Shown here: positions 45,001 to 51,000 of the stretch, piece by piece | Layout: each line of letters opens with the position of its first letter | How positions within the stretch are numbered: position 1 is the first letter of the stretch | Assembly: GCA_903840355.1 (NCBI GenBank) | Contig: CAIMFJ010000002.1 | Coordinates: forward strand, 1-64,000 | Reading direction: 5' to 3' | DNA length: 64,000 nt | Source of the DNA: an uncultured Opitutia bacterium | GTDB taxonomy: Bacteria > Verrucomicrobiota > Verrucomicrobiia > Opitutales > UBA953 | Translations under genes and position numbers: made by a program | The notes under the pieces: model-generated | The model's input: the letters and a program-made list of their open reading frames with translations, nothing else | Databases searched by the model: none | Told to the model about the DNA's origin: nothing

Positions 45001-48000
45001 ATTCAACGTACCACCGGTTTGCGTGACGGGACCCGTACCGAGCGCCGTGGCATTACCCGCCTGCAACGTACCGGCGGTCAAATTCGTACCACCGGTGTAA
45101 GTGTTGGCACTGTTCAACTGCAACGTGCCGTTCGAAGAACCCGTGACCGTCAACGCCCCGCTACCCGTTACCGCACCAGGAACCGTCATCGTACTACCAG
45201 AAGTAGGCGCTAACGTACCACCCGCTGGCAAGAGCGTGATGCCGCGGTTAACATTGAGCGAGGTGTTGCTCGTGCTGTTCAGCGTACCACCGGAGAGCGT
45301 GAGGTTATTTGCGGTGAACGAAGCAGGAGCCGTGCCGAGGGCCGAGTCGGCCCCAATCGTCAACGTACCGCCATAAATCGAAGTGTTACCGGTGTAAGTA
45401 TTAACGCCGGTTAAAATCAACTGACCAGAACCAGCCTTCACCAACGAAAGCGCCGAAGGCACCGCGGTGTCCGTGATGGGAGCCGCAATCGTCAACACGC
45501 CCGCACCGGTGCCGTATTGATGGATGATGAGTTGGCCGTTCGCACCCGAGGTGAGTGCACCGCCAGCAACCGACGAAGTCAGCGTGAACGCGTTCGTGCC
45601 CGTGAAGAGCAAGCCGCCGGCATTCAACGTCAGGACTTGGCCCGCGAGGTCGAGCGTCTGACCCGAGGTCGCTGGAGCCAGCTTGAGCGTGTTGATGGAA
45701 ACACCCGTCGTCGACGTGATCGTCGGCGCGGTGGTGACCAAGACATTCGCCGTGGCGGCGTCAGTGCCGTCACCGACTAAAGTAGCATAACCCGTGTAAG
45801 CGTTGACGCCCGAGGCGGCATTCGCGACGGCGAAATCGGCACCGTTATAAACCGCCCAACCACCGAGGATACCGTTGGTGTTGGAGTTCGTGACGATTAA
45901 ACCGTTCGTGGCACTGGCCGTAGCAGATTGAACGATATTGAGCGTCGCATTGCTGATCCGCGTGAGCGCACCCGCCGTGAGGGCCAAGCCCGTGGCAGAA
46001 TTTTGCGTGAAGGCAATCGTGTTGCCGCCTTGCGAAAGCGTCAGACCCGCGAGCGTTTGCGCGTCCGTGGCCGCCGACTTACCATTCAACGTCAACGTAC
46101 CGCCACCCAGCGTGAGCGAGCCCGTGCTGGCTAAAACATTCGTCGCGTTGGTGGTGAAATCCACCGTCAAGCCGCCTGCATTCACCGTCGTACCACCCGT
46201 GTAGGTGTTGAGGCCTTGGAGCGTCAACGTGCCCATGCCTACTTTGGTGAGCGAGCCCGCACCACCGATAACCCCCGCAAACGTCGTATTAGCATTATTC
46301 GCACCGACCGTCACCGCCACTGCCGTCGAGCCAGCGTTCGTCGTGTTCAAAGTCGTGCTCGCGATACCCGCCAAGCCACCCAACGTCAACGTCGTGACAC
46401 CCGTCGCTTCAGCAACTACCGTCGACGAAGCCGTGCTCAAATTCAACGTGCCCGTACCGGCAGCCGTGGCCGAACCCAAGGTGGTAGTGCCTCCTTGAAC
46501 CACGAGTCCACCCGTGAAGGTATTGTTACCCGAAAGGACGAGAGCGCTAGTCGCACTCCCTTGGCGGGTTAAACTATAATTACCTACAATTTGGCCCGAA
46601 ATCGTACCACCCGGCGAATTGGCGGAACCGACCGTCGCATTGGCCAAGAGGATGACGTTACCCGAAACCGTACCGGTATCAATGCGAAGTTGACCGTACG
46701 CTTCACCCGTCGTTCCACCTAAGAGCTGGAAGGTGTTAGTGTAAGTGCCCGCCGTGATATATTGCGTAGCCTGAGACTCAATGCGCACCAAGGCACCGGC
46801 ATTGGGGGCCGAGATAACAACTTTACCACCGCCACCGTTGGCATTGATATCAAGAAGGCCCGTAAAACTAGCAAGCGAACCACTGAGGGTCGTCGCCGAA
46901 CTACCATTACCCCGAGGCGTTAAATAGAAATTACCTGCACCAGCGAGGGCATTGGTGATCGTTAAATCTGCGGTATAAGTCGGACGGAAGAGTACATTGG
47001 CTCCCGAGGCAATCGTGACGGTACCGGAACCTAAATAAAGGGTATTTGCACTCGAAGCCGCCCCTGTATCGACAGTGCCTGCATTGACCGTCAACGCATT
47101 GAAACCGTTATTGCCGTTTAACGTCATCAACCCTGGACCAGCTTTGGTGAGGCCGTAGGAACCGGAAACCCAACCAAACGTTAAACTACCCGCATTCGTC
47201 GTGATAGTGGTCGGGGCGGTTAAAGTCGCTTGGCCCGAGAAGGCGAGCGGCTGCGTGCCTTGGAAAGCAAAGTTCCCCGCAATCGTCAGCGGATTAGCGG
47301 CGGTGACCCCAGCGGTGGTGGTATTATCAAGGGTACCGCCGAGAATGGTCCAATTAACCGCGGCCACACCGAGCGAAGTTGCATTCCAGAGATTGAGCGT
47401 ACCAGCCGTGAGCACCGAACCAAACGTGAGCGTGGTCGCACTCGCCACCGCCGTCGTCGTATTTTGATTCAGCGTGATGCTGGTACCGGCTTGAATCGAA
47501 GCAATGTAGGAACCGGCAGGAACGTTCGTGCCGGAAACGGGCATACCAACGAAGAGACCCGTCGTCGCCGTGTAAGGAATGACCGCCGAACCCACCGTGT
47601 TAGCACCCGTGGTCGCACCGGTCGAAGCCGTGAAGGTGTTAGCGTTATAAAGATTAAGGGCACCCGTGGTGTTAACGTTTAAATTACCCGTGCCAGCGAG
47701 CACACCGCTCACCAAACCATAACTGCCGCTCGCCAAAATGCTGACCGGTACCGCCGAACCTGAAACGGCACCACCCGCGAGGGTGATCGTATTCGTAGGC
47801 GTGACCGCACCTAAACTGAGAGTACCGAAGGGATTGACCGTGACGCCCGCAGTGCCGAGCGCGGCGACGTTACCACCCGTGATATCGAGGGTGCCTTGGT
47901 TGATGACCGTACCGCCGGAATAGGTATTAGCACCTAAGAGCTGCAAGGTGCCGAACCCGTTCTTAGTCAACGAGAAAGCCCCGCTGACAATACCGCCTAA

Positions 48001-51000
48001 GGAGAGGGTATTAGCTTGAACCGTGAGGGCACGGTTAGCTGTCAGACCGATGGCCCCCGTGGTCTGGGTCAAGTTGTACGTGCCTATATAGGTAGTATTG
48101 GCCGCCAGGGAGAGGGCGTTCGTGACCGTCAAGGCCGAGGTGGCATCTAAAGTACCACCGTTCAAAGTCAGGGTACCGGTACCAGCGGCCGCGTTATTAC
48201 CTAAGCGCAAGACACCGCTCGTGAGGGTCAGACCACCGGAGAAGGTATTGGCCCCCGAGAGGGTGAGTTGGTTATTATAACCCCCGGTGTTTACCGTGAG
48301 AGACGTGCCCGAGATAATCCCCGAAACCGTACCGTAGTCGGTCGCGGAGATTTGGGCCGCCGTTAAATTCGTCGTACCACCCGTGGCCGCCAACGTACCA
48401 CCGGTGAGCACGAGGGCACCCGCGGTCGTATAAGTAGCCACATCGAGCGTGCCGCCGCCATTGATCGTGATCGAACCCGTACCGAGACCGCTATTCGTCC
48501 CTAAGGTGACCGTACCGCCGTTGATAATCGTGCCACCCGTGTAACTCGTGAAACCAGCAGCCGTGACGTTACCAAAACCATTCTTAATTAACGTCGAGGT
48601 ACCCGTGATGTTCGTCGAGAGGGTGACGTTCGAAGTTAAATTGTTAATCGTGACGATGGCGTTCGAAATCGCACCCGCGCCGCCCGTCGTGTCCGTCGTC
48701 ATACCCCCCGTGATGATCACATTGTTCGTGATCGTCTTCCCCGCGATATCAAAGGTACCGCTGTTGCTGGAGTTACCATTGATGGTCAAGGTACCCGTAC
48801 CGAGGGCACTATTATTAGAGATACGGAGAATCCCCGAGTTAACCGTCACGCCACCGGTGAAGGTATTCGCCCCGCCCAAGACCGCGAGGCCAGGGCCGAA
48901 AGTCGTGAGGCCGTAATTGCCCCCGATGACGCCATTCAATTGTAAGGCGGTGTAAGCCGTGACCGTCGCACCGACCGTCGCCGTCAAATTATTGCTGATG
49001 GTGTAACTGGTGCTCGGCGTGATGGCCGTGATCACCGAGCCCGCGGGGATACCCGTACCCGAAATCGTTTGACCCACCACGAGACCCGTCGTGTTGGCCG
49101 TGTTGATGACGTTCTGACCCGAAGCCCCACCGGTGGTGGTATTAGAGACCGCCGTGCCGTTGCCGGAGTAAACTGAGGTATTGCCTTGGAGCGTGATGGC
49201 GCCGGTGTTCTGAGCCAGCGAGTTCGTACCTAAGAAACCAATCGCACCACTTAAGTTCAGGACGTTGGTAATCGTGATCGGAGCCGAGGCATCTAAGATA
49301 CCACCGGTCGCGGTGAGGGCACCTGTACCGAGGGCTGAACTATTACCGAGCGAGAACGTACCCGCCGAGAGCGTGGCACCGCCGCTGAACGTATTCGCCG
49401 CGGTGAGCGTTAAGACTTGTGCCGCATTATTGAAATTGAGCCAGTTGGTTTGCGACAACGCACCCGTACCCGAGAGCACGCCCGAAATCGTCCCGAAGCT
49501 ATTCGCCGTCAATTGTGAGGTGAGGTTCGTCGAACCACCCGTGTTGAGCAAGGTACCTCCAAGCAACGTGAGGTTGTTGCTAACCGCTTGATTAGCGACA
49601 TCGAGCGTACCACCGGTAACGACCGTGATCGTACCCGAACCAAAGGCCGAAGCATTACCCGCCGTCAACGTACCACCGCGCACCGTGGTGCCGCCGGAGT
49701 AAGTGTTGCCGCCGCTGAGCACCAAGGTGCCGGGACCGTTCTTCGTTAAACCGAGACCCGAGACCACGCCGGAGAGCGTGAGGGTGTTGAAGCCAACCGA
49801 GATCGAACGATTCGCACCGGACATCGCCACGCCGCCCGCAAGGGTGGCGTTATACGAGCCCGTGAAGCCAAGGTCACCCGCGAGGGCCAAGGCATTGCTA
49901 ATCGAAAGGGCCGCCGCCGAAACGTCAATCGTGCCGCCCTTGACCGTCAAATTACCCACGCCAAGTGCGGCGTTGTTACCGAGCACTAAACGACCGTCGA
50001 CGAGCGTAACGCCCGTATCAAACGTGTTCGCACCCGAGAGCACCAACGTGCCCGTGCCCGACTTCGTCAACGAGAAGCCCGTGCCAGCGACCACACCGCT
50101 AATCGTCAGCGGGGTCACGCCCAACACGGAGGCGGGAGCAGTCGCGGTTAAATTTTGGCTGATGGTGAAATTCGTGTTCGGCGTAATCGCCGTGATTACT
50201 GCACCCGTGGGAATGCCAGCACCATACACAGGCATGCCGACAAACAAGCTCGAGGTGTTCGTCGTGGTGATGATGGCTTGACCCGAAGCACCGCCCGTGG
50301 TCGTGGCCACGGAGCCGACGGTACCCATCGTGCGCAGTTCGGTATTGGCCAACAAGTTCACGGCTGCGTTCGTGCCGGTGTTGAGCAGATACGTTCCTCC
50401 AAAAGTCGTGTAACCGTTGAAGTTAATCGCCCCGGCCGACGTGAGCGTTTGCGCGCTACCCGAAGCGTCGAACAAACCACCGTTCAAATTCAACGCCCCC
50501 GAACCTAAAGCCGCCGCGTTACCCAAGTACAAACGACCACCGTTCACGGTCGTGGCACCGGTGGTGGTATTCGCACCGGAGAGCGTCAACGAACCCGACG
50601 ACAACACCGTGCCGCCAGTGTAGGTGTTGATGCCCGAAAGGATCAACGCCCCTGGACCGGTCTTGGTAATCGCATACGCACCCGAAATCGCGCCACCCAC
50701 CGTCAAGCTACCGGTGAACTGCGTGCTCATGCCGACTTGCAACGCACGGTTGCCGAGCAACGTCACCGCACCCGTTCCCAAGTTCAAACTGTTCGAACCG
50801 ATGAACGTAAAATCACTCGACCAAGTTTGCGGATTGACGTTCGTCAACGACGTCGCCGTAGAAGCATCCAAACCCACGGGCGAACCGTAGCCACCGATGG
50901 TGAGCGAAGCGGTGCCGAGTGCCGTGGCTGAACCGAGCGAAAGAATTCCTTGTTGCAGCACAATCGTACCCGAAATCGTGTTCGCGCCCGACAACGTCAG